DNA of 64,000 bases from NCBI GenBank assembly GCA_964611095.1, contig CAZSWJ010000001.1:62001-126000 (forward strand), given 5' to 3'. The stretch comes from CAZKJL01 sp964611095 (GTDB lineage: Bacteria > Patescibacteriota > Gracilibacteria > Peribacterales > Peribacteraceae). Below are positions 34,559 to 43,498 of the stretch, one piece after another. Under the pieces are notes generated by a model that was given only the letters and a program-made list of their open reading frames with translations, was not told where the DNA came from and did no database searches. Position 1 is the stretch's first letter; the number at the start of each line of letters is the position of its first letter. A program made the position numbers and the translations under genes.

Positions 34559-35143
34559 GTGCAGGTTCTGCTGATCGACAACATCGATTCCTTTACTTGG
34601 AATCTGGCTCAATTGATCGGTTCCACGGGTGCCGAGTGCCGTGTCGTGCGGAACGATGAAGTGACGACCGCCGATATTCGGGCGATGAAGCCCGACCGTA
34701 TCGTTCTTTCCCCCGGTCCGGGTGGGCCTGCGGATTCCAAGATTTCGCTCGATGTCATAAAAGCATTTCACGCGTCGATCCCGATGCTCGGCGTGTGCCT
34801 CGGTCACCAATGTTTGGCCCATGTGTTGGGAGGTTCTTCCTTCGTCGGAAAAACTCCGCGCGTCATGCACGGAAAAACGAGCAAGGTGTTTCATGACGAC
34901 AACAATCTTTTCAAAAAAATACCGTCGCCGTTCACTGCAGCGCGCTATCACTCACTCATCGTGAAGCGAGTGCCGAATGATTTCGTCGTGACGGCGTGGA
35001 CGGGCACGCAAAAGAAGCCCGAGATCATCATGGCGATGCGTCATAAGACATTCCCCGTCTTCGGCGTGCAGTTTCATCCCGAATCATTCCTCACGGAACA
35101 CGGCAAGACACTCATCAAGAATTTTCTCTCCATTCGATCATGA
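34559..35143 (+). CDS. pabA: Aminodeoxychorismate/anthranilate synthase, glutaminase subunit
   Basis: 194 residues from GTG 34559. Class I glutamine amidotransferase with nucleophile Cys in GVCLGHQ and the His-Glu pair in QFHPESF; LSPGPGGPAD is the oxyanion region. It feeds ammonia to the PabB half of the next gene, which it overlaps by ATGA. No trp genes are near, favouring folate. Confidence 0.92.
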   Translation: MQVLLIDNIDSFTWNLAQLIGSTGAECRVVRNDEVTTADIRAMKPDRIVLSPGPGGPADSKISLDVIKAFHASIPMLGVCLGHQCLAHVLGGSSFVGKTPRVMHGKTSKVFHDDNNLFKKIPSPFTAARYHSLIVKRVPNDFVVTAWTGTQKKPEIIMAMRHKTFPVFGVQFHPESFLTEHGKTLIKNFLSIRS

Positions 35144-37173
35144 AAGCGCGAGGCATTGCACTCCTCGGCTTCGATCCCGTCTGTTTTTTTGCAAAGCTGA
35201 AAAAGAGCGAGACGGCGGCGGCGTACGTCGTGAGCGGTGCGTGGACCGTCATCGCCTGGAATCCCGTTTCTACGATTGTCGGCAGTGCCGATGGAGCCCT
35301 GCAGAAAGCCAAAATATTGATGGACAAACGACGTCGTGCCGCGGATTCGTCCGTACCGTTTTCGGGCGGTGTCATCGGGATGCTGAGCTACGAAGCGGGA
35401 ATGACATTGCAGGGAATCAAGACGAGGCATGCGTCATCGGGCATTCCCGATGTGCTTCTTCATGCGTACGACAATGCACTTCTGTTCGATGGCACAAAAA
35501 CTTTTGTCGTCGGAGACAAAAATTTCGAAACAGTCGTGCACGCGATTCACGAGCGTCCGCTTCCGTCCTCCGTCATCGATCCTATCGAGTGGTCGGCGTC
35601 CGTGATGCACGAGCAGTACGGCAAAGCTTTTGCGAACGTCATGAAAGACATCCGTGCGGGTGAGTATTACCAGATGAACCTCACGTATCAACTGCGCGCG
35701 ACATCGGACGCATCGCCACGTCCACTCTTCACACATCTTCTCCGGACGAACCCTGCGCCGTCGGCGAGTTACATCGAACACGGAGACATTGCCGTCGCTT
35801 CACTCTCGCCCGAACGCTTCGTTTCGATCCGTGACGGCATCATCACGACGCAGCCCATCAAAGGAACGCGGCCCAGAGGCGCTACGGCGGCCAAAGACAA
35901 GGCTTTGGCCCGGGAACTCCTGAGGAGCGACAAAGAGGCCGCCGAGCTCAACATGATCACCGATCTTCTCCGGAACGACATCGGCAAAGTATCGCAAACG
36001 GGAACCGTGAAGGTCACCGAGCATCGCGTGCTCCAAAAAAATCCGTCGGTGTGGCACACGTACTCGGTCGTGCAGGGAAAACTCTTACGTGAACTTCGTC
36101 CGTTCGACGCGTTCCTCTCCATGTTCCCGGGCGGATCCGTCACGGGCTGCCCCAAAGTCGCGGCGATGAAGCGGATCGACGAACTGGAGTCGCAGAGCCG
36201 CGGTGCGTACTGCGGATCCGTGTTCATGCTCAGTGACGGCGGACAGTTCGACAGTTCGATTCTCATCCGCACGATCGTCGCTCACAACAACAAGCTCTCA
36301 CTCGGCATCGGCGGCGGCATCGTCGCCGATTCGCGTGCGGTGCAGGAGTGGGACGAGACGCGGAGGAAAGCCAAACCGTTTCTCGTTCTTTCGGGCGGTT
36401 CACGCCGATGCTTCATCAACGGGATTGCAGCTGATCCGAGTGACGCACGTCTGAAGCTCCTCGATCCCTCGAATCCCGCGGCACATGGCGTCTTCGAGAC
36501 GATGCGGGCGGAGAACGGAAAGGTCCGCGACCTCTCGGCCCATCTTCGTCGCCTGGAGCATTCGGCCGAAGTCATCGGTATGAAACTTCCGGTATCCGTC
36601 GCGCAGATCAAAAAACACATCCACGCCAGCCTACCCGCCACCCGCCACTCGCCACTCGCTCGTCTCAAACTCGTTGCTACGCGCAGGGACCTCATCATCG
36701 AGTGCCGCCCTCTCATCCTCGATCCGCACGACGTGCACGGTATTTCCGTCACCTGTGTCCGTGCCGAACGCGCACACCCCGAAGCGAAGGCACTCCCGTA
36801 CGTCACCGAGTGGCGCGCTCACGCGGAGGCAGCCGAGCGCGGACACGGTGAAGCGATCTTCGTCGACGAGCGAGGTCTTGTCACCGAGGGTGCGTACTCC
36901 AACGTCTTCTGGGTGAAGGGCGGAACGCTCTACACGCGCAACGTCGACGTTCTCTCGGGCATCACTCGTCTTGCCGTCCTGCGCGCGGCTCGTTCGCTCC
37001 GCATCCCCATCGCATTCGCATCCGTCATTCCGGCGGCACTCAGGCAGGCAGACGAGGTCTTCATCACCAAGGCCACGACGGGCATGACGCCCGTCACGAG
37101 CGTCGACGGCACCCGCATAGGCTCGGGAAGGCCCGGAACGCTCACGCAGAGGCTCCTGCGCAGCCTCGTCTAG
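35140..37173 (+). CDS. Fused aminodeoxychorismate synthase I / aminodeoxychorismate lyase
   Basis: 677 residues. Residues ~1-425 are a chorismate-binding PabB domain (IKGTRPRG, MFPGGSVTGCPK, GGGIVADS). Residues ~435-677 are a PLP fold-type IV lyase domain (PabC: HGVFETMR, EGAYSNVFWV, TKATTGMTPV). With PabA it makes 4-aminobenzoate for folate. A half-copy of the window's repeat family encodes SLPATRHSPLA between two helices of the lyase domain without breaking the frame. Confidence 0.93.
   Translation: MKARGIALLGFDPVCFFAKLKKSETAAAYVVSGAWTVIAWNPVSTIVGSADGALQKAKILMDKRRRAADSSVPFSGGVIGMLSYEAGMTLQGIKTRHASSGIPDVLLHAYDNALLFDGTKTFVVGDKNFETVVHAIHERPLPSSVIDPIEWSASVMHEQYGKAFANVMKDIRAGEYYQMNLTYQLRATSDASPRPLFTHLLRTNPAPSASYIEHGDIAVASLSPERFVSIRDGIITTQPIKGTRPRGATAAKDKALARELLRSDKEAAELNMITDLLRNDIGKVSQTGTVKVTEHRVLQKNPSVWHTYSVVQGKLLRELRPFDAFLSMFPGGSVTGCPKVAAMKRIDELESQSRGAYCGSVFMLSDGGQFDSSILIRTIVAHNNKLSLGIGGGIVADSRAVQEWDETRRKAKPFLVLSGGSRRCFINGIAADPSDARLKLLDPSNPAAHGVFETMRAENGKVRDLSAHLRRLEHSAEVIGMKLPVSVAQIKKHIHASLPATRHSPLARLKLVATRRDLIIECRPLILDPHDVHGISVTCVRAERAHPEAKALPYVTEWRAHAEAAERGHGEAIFVDERGLVTEGAYSNVFWVKGGTLYTRNVDVLSGITRLAVLRAARSLRIPIAFASVIPAALRQADEVFITKATTGMTPVTSVDGTRIGSGRPGTLTQRLLRSLV
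36632..36660. repeat. Single repeat arm inside the pabB-pabC coding region
   Basis: Sequence CTACCCGCCACCCGCCACTC and the next bases match the right arms of the GCGGGTAG family. No left arm is nearby. It is in frame and read as Leu-Pro-Ala-Thr-Arg-His-Ser. Confidence 0.65.
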
Positions 37174-37192
37174 TGCTACACTGCTGCGCACC

Positions 37193-37971
37193 ATGAAGCT
37201 CACCCAAGCCATCTTGCCCGTCGCCGGTTTCGGCACGCGATTCCTGCCCTGGACGAAGGTCGTCCCCAAGGAACTTCTGCCCATCGGCAACAAGCCCATC
37301 ATCGCGCTGCTCGTCGACGAGTGCATGAGCGTCGGCATCAACGACATCTGCTTCGTCATCAGCCGCGGCAAAGAGGCCATCCCCCAATTCTTCTACGCTC
37401 AGCCGGAGCTCGAACGCGAGCTCGCCAAGCGCGGCAAGTCGCACATGCTCGAGGAGCTCACGCGCTACGACAACGTGCGGTTCCACGTGGCGTACCAGGA
37501 GGAGATGAAAGGCGACGGTCATGCCATTTTGCAGGCCCGAGATTGGGTGCAGAGCGACAGGCTCGCGGTCCTCTTCGGTGATGACCTCATCTATGGTCCA
37601 AAAAATGGACTGCAGCAGCTCGTAGGTGCCATCAAAGAGGTCGGAGCCAAGAAGGAGTCGGCCATGCTGTGCCTCCAGGATGTGGAAAGGAAACTCGTCA
37701 GCAAGTACGGAATCGTGGACATCGAACCGGACAAACATTTGAGCCGCACCAAGAAGATCCGAGGTCTCGTGGAAAAGCCCAAGCCGGAGGATGCGCCGTC
37801 CACGCTCGGCATCGTCGGCAAGTATGTCATTCCGCGTTCCACCATCGACGCTTTGGCCAAAGTGGAAAGCGGACATCATGACAAGGAAGTCAGACTTATC
37901 GACGCTCTCACATCGCAGCTCAAGAAGATCGACATCTACGGCTACGAGTTCGAAGGTCGCAGGTTCGACAC
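37193..37971 (+). CDS. galU: UTP-glucose-1-phosphate uridylyltransferase, 3' end in gap
   Basis: 259 residues are readable. N-terminal AGFGTRFLPWTKVVPKELLP is the nucleotide-binding signature, and DDLIYG, EKPKPEDAPS and RLIDAL follow in the usual order. It makes UDP-glucose for glycan synthesis. The last ~25-40 residues are lost in the gap at 37972. A TACACT ends 10 bases before the ATG. Confidence 0.93.
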
Positions 37972-38071
37972 NNNNNNNNNNNNNNNNNNNNNNNNNNNNN
38001 NNNNNNNNNNNNNNNNNNNNNNNNNNNNNNNNNNNNNNNNNNNNNNNNNNNNNNNNNNNNNNNNNNNNNNN
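37972..38071. other. Assembly gap (100 N)
   Basis: Scaffold gap of conventional size, so the true length is unknown. It hides the galU 3' end. The uvrB stop codon begins at the first base after it. Confidence 0.99.
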
Positions 38072-40048
38072 CTAAAGCTCGCGCTTCAGAAGTTCGATCT
38101 CGTCACGCAAGTCGGCCGCCTTTTCGAACTCCTCGTTCTCGGCGGCGATTTCCATCTGCGCGTTGAGTTCCTCGATGAGGCGCTTCTTCTCGTCCTTCGG
38201 GATCTTGTGATGGTCGTACTTCTTGCGGCTGAGCTTCAACTTGCTGTGCTCCTCGGCGATGTCTTTGATGGCCTTGATGATCGTCTGCGGGGTGATGCCG
38301 TGCTTGACGTTGTAGGCCTCCTGGATCGCGCGGCGGCGGTTCGTCTCGCCGATGGCGCCTTCCATGGCCGGCGTCATCTTATCGGCGTACAGCACGACGT
38401 GTCCGTTGATGTTGCGCGCGGCGCGGCCGATCGTCTGGATGAGTGCGTCGCGTGAGCGGAGGAAGCCCTGTTTGTCGGCATCGAGAATCGCGATGAAGCT
38501 GACCTCGGGGAGGTCCAGTCCTTCGCGGAGCAGGTTGATGCCCACGAGGATGTCGATGTCGCCGTTGCGGAGTTGCCTGAGGATTTCCACGCGTTCCATC
38601 GTCTCGATGTCGCTGTGGAGGTATCGCACGCTGTACTCGGCGTTCTGGAAGTACTGCGCCAGGTCCTCGGCGCTCTTCTTCGTGAGTGCCGTGATGAGCA
38701 CGCGCTCGCCGCGCTTCATGGCTTCGTTGATCTTCTTCGTGATGTGGTCGATTTGGTGCTTCTTGGGTTCGATGGTCACGATGGGGTCCAGGAGTCCCGT
38801 GGGACGGATGATCTGTTCGGCGAAGTAGTCCTTGGGCGTGTGCTTGTACTCGTACGGACCGGGCGTGGCCGAGACGTACACCGCCTGGTTGATGCGCTCC
38901 TCGAATTCCTGGAACTTGAGAGGGCGGTTGTCGGCGGCGCTCGGCAGACGGAATCCGTAATCGATGAGCGTCTTTTTGCGCTGCAGGTTTCCTTCGTGCA
39001 TGCCGCCGATCTGGGGGAGCGAGATGTGCGACTCGTCCACGAACACGAGCGAATTGTCGGGGAAGTAATCGAGCAGCGTTTCCGGGGGCATGCCGGACTC
39101 GCGGTTACTGAGGTACCGCACGTAGTTCTCGATGCCCGTGCAGTAGCCGGTTTCCTTGAGCATTTCGATGTCGTACTCGGTGCGCTGGCGGATGCGTTCG
39201 GCTTTGGCGAACTCTTTCATCTCCAAGAACTGCTTCTCGCGGATCTCGAGCTCGGCCTTGATGCCGTCGATGGCGCCGTCGATCTTCTCTTTCGTCGTCA
39301 CGTTGTGCGCGGCCGGGAAGATCGTCACCTCGTTCATGTCGCCGATGAGTTCGCCCGTGAAGCTGTCCACTTCTTGGATGATCTCGATTTCGTCGAACGG
39401 CATTTCGATGCGGATGACCGTGTCGCCGCTCGGCGGGAAAATTTCCACGGTGTCGCCGAGCACGTGGAACATGCCTTGTTTGAACTGCATGGCGCTCCGC
39501 TTGTACTGAATGTCGGTGAGGATGCGGAGCAACCTCTGGCGCTGGAACGGCATGCCGCGCTTGAGCGTGAGAGCGAGTGCCTGGTAGTCCTGCACGTCAC
39601 CGAGACCGTAGATGCAGGAGACCGAGGACACGATGAGCACGTCGCTCCGCGTCAGCAGGTTGTGCGTGGCGGCGTGACGGAATTTGGCGATCTCTTCGTT
39701 GATGCTGGCGTCTTTCTCGATGTATGTGTCGGTCGTTGGCAGGTACGCCTCGGGTTGGTAGTAGTCGTAGTACGACACGAAGTAGCTCACCGCGTTGTCC
39801 GGGAAAAACGCCTGGAACTCGCTGCACAGCTGCGCGGCCAGGGTCTTGTTGTGGGCGAGCACGAGCGTCGGGCGTTGCACCTGCTGAATGATGTTGGCCA
39901 TCGTGAAGGTCTTGCCCGTACCGGTGGCGCCGAGGAGCGTCTGGTGACGTTGCTTCTTCTTGAGTCCGGCCACGAGTTTTTCAATGGCCGCGGGCTGGTC
40001 GCCCTTCGGTTGGTACGGTGCCGTCAGTCGGAATTGTCGGTTATCCAC
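38072..40048 (-). CDS. uvrB: Excinuclease ABC subunit B
   Basis: 658 residues from a GTG at 40048. Helicase motif I is GATGTGKTF (~40), beta-hairpin YYDYYQPEAY, DESH box, motif VI region QTIGRAARN, and a C-terminal UVR motif (AAENEEFEKAADLRDEIELL). It loads UvrC at DNA lesions. A TACAAT lies 10 bases before the start codon. Complete despite touching the gap. Confidence 0.96.
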   Translation of the reverse strand: MDNRQFRLTAPYQPKGDQPAAIEKLVAGLKKKQRHQTLLGATGTGKTFTMANIIQQVQRPTLVLAHNKTLAAQLCSEFQAFFPDNAVSYFVSYYDYYQPEAYLPTTDTYIEKDASINEEIAKFRHAATHNLLTRSDVLIVSSVSCIYGLGDVQDYQALALTLKRGMPFQRQRLLRILTDIQYKRSAMQFKQGMFHVLGDTVEIFPPSGDTVIRIEMPFDEIEIIQEVDSFTGELIGDMNEVTIFPAAHNVTTKEKIDGAIDGIKAELEIREKQFLEMKEFAKAERIRQRTEYDIEMLKETGYCTGIENYVRYLSNRESGMPPETLLDYFPDNSLVFVDESHISLPQIGGMHEGNLQRKKTLIDYGFRLPSAADNRPLKFQEFEERINQAVYVSATPGPYEYKHTPKDYFAEQIIRPTGLLDPIVTIEPKKHQIDHITKKINEAMKRGERVLITALTKKSAEDLAQYFQNAEYSVRYLHSDIETMERVEILRQLRNGDIDILVGINLLREGLDLPEVSFIAILDADKQGFLRSRDALIQTIGRAARNINGHVVLYADKMTPAMEGAIGETNRRRAIQEAYNVKHGITPQTIIKAIKDIAEEHSKLKLSRKKYDHHKIPKDEKKRLIEELNAQMEIAAENEEFEKAADLRDEIELLKREL

Positions 40049-40099
40049 GGGTCACGGCATTGTACGCTTCCGCGCAGCGCAAGGAAAGGCTCGCTCCGC

Positions 40100-42142
40100 C
40101 TAATCCTCGTCGTCTGCAGCCTCCTCTGCACGGAGCTCGGCCTCCTGTTCGCGCCTGAGCAGCTCCAGCCTCTCTCGCTTGGCGTGGTCGTCGGTTCCGA
40201 TCGGTTTCTTTCGTGCGAGCTCACGGGCGAGAGCGTCAAGCTCGGCACGTCGCTTTTTTCGGGTCTCGGCTTTTTGCGCCTCAAAAGAATCGACCGGCGT
40301 CGGCCTCTCTTCGGGCGGACGCGGACGAATCACGTCTTCGTAATCTTCATCACGATCGGTGATGACGTTCGGGTCGAAATCGCTCGGCACCTCGACACCC
40401 GGCAAATGCAGAAATTGAGACAAGACGTCGGTGATGGCGGACTCGGGCATATTGTCCCTGTAATAGATCAAGAATGCGCTGAAGCGCGGTTCCTTGATGA
40501 GGAGCGTGAGCAATTCCGCCACCGGGAATTCTTCTTGCAGGAATGATTTCCCAACGGCATCGAGAAGCATCGCCGTTGCCGGATGATCGGAATGCCTGCC
40601 GTAGCTGTAGAGCAGCATCTTGAGTGCGTTCGCGGTGTCGTTGATGCCGAGCGGCGCACGCACGTTCACTTCGGCGGCGAGTTCCGTAAATTCTTCTTCC
40701 TGATTCGGGCCGTAACCGGCGCTCTCGGTGCAGAGGAAGTTGCGTGCATACTCGGCGATGGTCCAGACGCTTCGAGATTGTGAGAAGCTCATCAATCGCT
40801 CGTCATCGTCTTCGGACAGATCTTCTTCACCGAAGAGCGTCCTTTCATCAAGCACGAGTGGTACATGCGCGGGAAGAGAGGGTTCCGTCGGAGTATCCGG
40901 CGCCGGTGGGTCGGGCACCTCTTCATCGACAGGCTCGTGCTCGGTTTCGGTCGGAGCAGTATCGGGCTCAGGATGCTCGGCGTTCGATGCCGCGGGAACG
41001 CTCGTGGCAGCCGCAGGTGTTTCGTCCGTACTCGGGGCCGCCGCCACCGACGTGACGTCCACGATTTCCTCGGACTTTTTCTTCCTCTTTTTTCTCGTGA
41101 CGGCGATGGCCCCCGGCGTACCGAGCGCGCCGTCCACGCGTTCTTTCAGACGGTGTTCGTCGGCTGCGACATCGGATGCGTCATGCCCCGTGAGTTCGGT
41201 GAGAAGGCTGGCGATGATGTGAAGGTCGGCTTTCCCGCTCAAGTGTTCCGGGTATTCGGCCTGACTTTGCAGAACTTTTTTCTCCGATTTCGCGCCCGAC
41301 GTTTCTTCTTTGGATCCTCGCGCGGTCGCCTGAGCGTCGGTTTTCCCTTTGCTCACTTTTTCGCGCGGTGCCTCGTTGCGCGCCGCGATCCAGGCGCTGG
41401 CCACTTCCATGCGTTCTTCCAAGTCGCAGTTGAGTCCCACGAGAATGCGGTCCACTTCTTCCCAGGGCACGGGTTTGCCGTGGCGCACGTCGGACATCAG
41501 GATTCTGCGCTTGTTCTGGCTCATGTCTTTCAGTGATGCCGGAGGATTATTCAGATCCACCCACTGCGTGCGGGAAGCGGTCGGACGCATTTCGAACAGA
41601 GTTTCCATGCGTGCCGCCATTTCATTGAGCGGGCGCTCCTCGTCCGACATCCGATATGCCGTCGAGAGAGTGCGCCATCGTTTCATGAGCTCCTTTTTGC
41701 CCCACGGAAACGGTTCGTTCGCTTTGCGTAATTTTTTGAGTGACGCGTAGGTAATCATGTGCGTGTCCAAAATATTTCCGAGTGTGGCATGCGAAAGACC
41801 GATGCGCTCGCCGTAGTCGCGAATGTTTCCTTCTTGGATGATGCGCCTGCGCACGAACTCGGCGATGTCGGGCGGAGGTCCGCCGAAGTACTCGCGCCAG
41901 AAAATTTTCTGCGCCTCCTTGTCCGTGTTCTTGAGCGCAAAAATCTTCATCACCAAGTCGCGCGTCACGCGCCGCACCTCTTTTGCCTCCGGATTCAGCG
42001 CCCGCCCCAAGTTCATGTCGCTCTTCTGCTTTTCCGTCAGCCCATCGCACAGTTTTCGAAAAGCAGCTTTGCCCTGCTCGGACCTTCCTTCCTCTTTGTC
42101 ATTGGCGGTGAGAGCGCCGGGGGTCTTTTTTTCGATACCCAT
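40100..42142 (-). CDS. Large acidic protein with HTH-like segments
   Basis: 680 residues. Residues ~100-150 (IRDYGERIGLSHATLGNI) and ~210-250 look like two helix-turn-helix or Cro-like units. Residues ~265-440 are low-complexity with Lys-rich and Pro/Glu/Thr-rich parts. Residues ~455-590 are a folded helical region, and the end is a charged helix. I do not recognise the family. The neighbour is a divergent sigma-70 protein, so a role in transcription control is possible. Confidence 0.65.
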   Translation of the reverse strand: MGIEKKTPGALTANDKEEGRSEQGKAAFRKLCDGLTEKQKSDMNLGRALNPEAKEVRRVTRDLVMKIFALKNTDKEAQKIFWREYFGGPPPDIAEFVRRRIIQEGNIRDYGERIGLSHATLGNILDTHMITYASLKKLRKANEPFPWGKKELMKRWRTLSTAYRMSDEERPLNEMAARMETLFEMRPTASRTQWVDLNNPPASLKDMSQNKRRILMSDVRHGKPVPWEEVDRILVGLNCDLEERMEVASAWIAARNEAPREKVSKGKTDAQATARGSKEETSGAKSEKKVLQSQAEYPEHLSGKADLHIIASLLTELTGHDASDVAADEHRLKERVDGALGTPGAIAVTRKKRKKKSEEIVDVTSVAAAPSTDETPAAATSVPAASNAEHPEPDTAPTETEHEPVDEEVPDPPAPDTPTEPSLPAHVPLVLDERTLFGEEDLSEDDDERLMSFSQSRSVWTIAEYARNFLCTESAGYGPNQEEEFTELAAEVNVRAPLGINDTANALKMLLYSYGRHSDHPATAMLLDAVGKSFLQEEFPVAELLTLLIKEPRFSAFLIYYRDNMPESAITDVLSQFLHLPGVEVPSDFDPNVITDRDEDYEDVIRPRPPEERPTPVDSFEAQKAETRKKRRAELDALARELARKKPIGTDDHAKRERLELLRREQEAELRAEEAADDED

Positions 42143-42155
42143 AGAGTTGGTATAT

Positions 42156-42174
42156 TTGACAGTATTTACGTCAA
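42156..42174. promoter_or_regulatory. Inverted repeat TTGAC-N9-GTCAA
   Basis: Perfect 5+5 inverted repeat 13 bases upstream of the ATG at 42142 and just after the stop of the sigma-like gene. It overlaps a possible -35 (TTGACG on the minus strand), so operator function is plausible. Confidence 0.4.
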
Positions 42175-42184
42175 AAAAGCAATG

Positions 42185-43177
42185 CTACGGCATGTACGCC
42201 CTATCTTCGTGGGGCCCGTCTTCCGGCGCGTTTGTATGTTGCACAAAGACGTCTTTATGCCGTGCAATCAATCTTTTGGCCATCTTCACCCAGTCCTCCA
42301 CTTTTTTGGGCCGAATGGCCACGTGCCGTTCCATGGTCAGCAGGCCTTCCTTCGTCATGATCTCAGCCGCTTCTTCCGGCGTGTGGCGTTTGTGGGTTTC
42401 ATTGATGCCTTCCACAAGTTCGATGGACCGGCGCAGCTGAGTCGGCAGTTGCGCCAGCACTTCGTGCAACGCTTGAATGAGTTCGGTTCGCTCGGCTCGT
42501 CTGCTCGGGCTTTCCATGCGGCTGTCCGCGCGCGTGCCGTAGAGCGTCACCTCATCGCCGCCGCCCTTGCCCGCTTTGCGGCCCGCGTCGAGCGAGATGG
42601 TCGTGTGTTTCCCTTCGCTTTTCCATGCACGACGCATCGCACTTTCGATCACTCGGTACGCATAGGTCGACAATTTTCCTTGCGACGGGTCGAACGTTTC
42701 GGCCGCACGCAAGACGGCGCTTTCGGCGATGGCGTACCTCGTGGAATAGTCCAATCGGTCCGAACAAAAGTCCGGAAATTTTTGCAGAAACGATGTGGCG
42801 AGTCCTCCTTGTGCTTCCAAGAGCTCGTTGCGGATCTCCGCGTTCTTCACGGCAAGCTCGTCGGTTTCCGCAAGGTGCGCCAGGAGCGCCCCCGCCTTGG
42901 CCCTGTCCTCGGGAACGAGCGTCAGAATGCGCGCGATCTCCGCGCGAATGACCCAGCTTGCGCATCTGCATCGCAGAATGTGCGTACTCAGGTCTTTTTT
43001 GACGGAAATATCCAAATCGCTCGCAAGTTCCATGATGCGAGTCCACTCCCCCGCGATGCGCGTGCGAATGTCCACGCCGGGTGCGGCGATGCGGGCATTC
43101 TCGTCCGAGCGCACGTCGATATCGGCGACGGCTTCTTCCACCACGTCATCCTTCAGGTGAGGGATTTTTTTCGCCAC
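42185..43177 (-). CDS. Divergent sigma-70 family factor
   Basis: 330 residues from GTG 43177. Region 2 is clear at 162-180 (FDPSQGKLSTYAYRVIESA; typical factors have FDPxxGxxFSTYAxxxIR). Region 3 onset TISLDAG follows, and ALHEVLAQLPTQLRRSIELV begins region 4. The region 4 helix-turn-helix is odd: an insertion (NETHKRHTPEEAAEIMTKEG) and no clear recognition helix. The N-terminal 130 residues are unfamiliar. It may direct a special regulon or have lost -35 recognition. Confidence 0.72.
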   Translation of the reverse strand: MAKKIPHLKDDVVEEAVADIDVRSDENARIAAPGVDIRTRIAGEWTRIMELASDLDISVKKDLSTHILRCRCASWVIRAEIARILTLVPEDRAKAGALLAHLAETDELAVKNAEIRNELLEAQGGLATSFLQKFPDFCSDRLDYSTRYAIAESAVLRAAETFDPSQGKLSTYAYRVIESAMRRAWKSEGKHTTISLDAGRKAGKGGGDEVTLYGTRADSRMESPSRRAERTELIQALHEVLAQLPTQLRRSIELVEGINETHKRHTPEEAAEIMTKEGLLTMERHVAIRPKKVEDWVKMAKRLIARHKDVFVQHTNAPEDGPHEDRAYMP

Positions 43178-43179
43178 GA

Positions 43180-43386
43180 CTATTCGGCGTCAACGAACTC
43201 GTGCGTCACTCCCTCCAAGGCGGCGGTGAGTTCCGTTTTCTGTGCGGCGGTCATGTCACCGATGAGGATCTCGCACTTGCCGTTTCCGGTATCGTCGCGT
43301 TCGATTCTGCGGCCGAGCACTCCTTGAATGGTATCGGTGAGTGCGGGACGATTGCCTTTCGGGGTTTCGATGACGAGTTTTTTCAT
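43180..43386 (-). CDS. Small protein upstream of the sigma factor gene
   Basis: 68 residues starting MKKLVIETPKGNRPALT, alpha/beta in pattern, ending THEFVDAE. It is two bases before the sigma-like gene, so the pair is co-transcribed. It might be an anti-sigma or ferredoxin-like-fold partner; not recognised. Confidence 0.55.
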   Translation of the reverse strand: MKKLVIETPKGNRPALTDTIQGVLGRRIERDDTGNGKCEILIGDMTAAQKTELTAALEGVTHEFVDAE

Positions 43387-43498
43387 GGGGAGTTGAAGAA
43401 AGAGGGTGCATCCTAAAATAACGTGCCGGAAAGTCAAGAAAATCATACCTCCGCTCAAATCGCTTAAGGACGCCGCTTTCCCGTGCTACCATCCATTC

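Noticed and set aside
38573..40546. 657-codon plus-strand open frame
   Set aside because: Antisense of uvrB, which has all helicase motifs.
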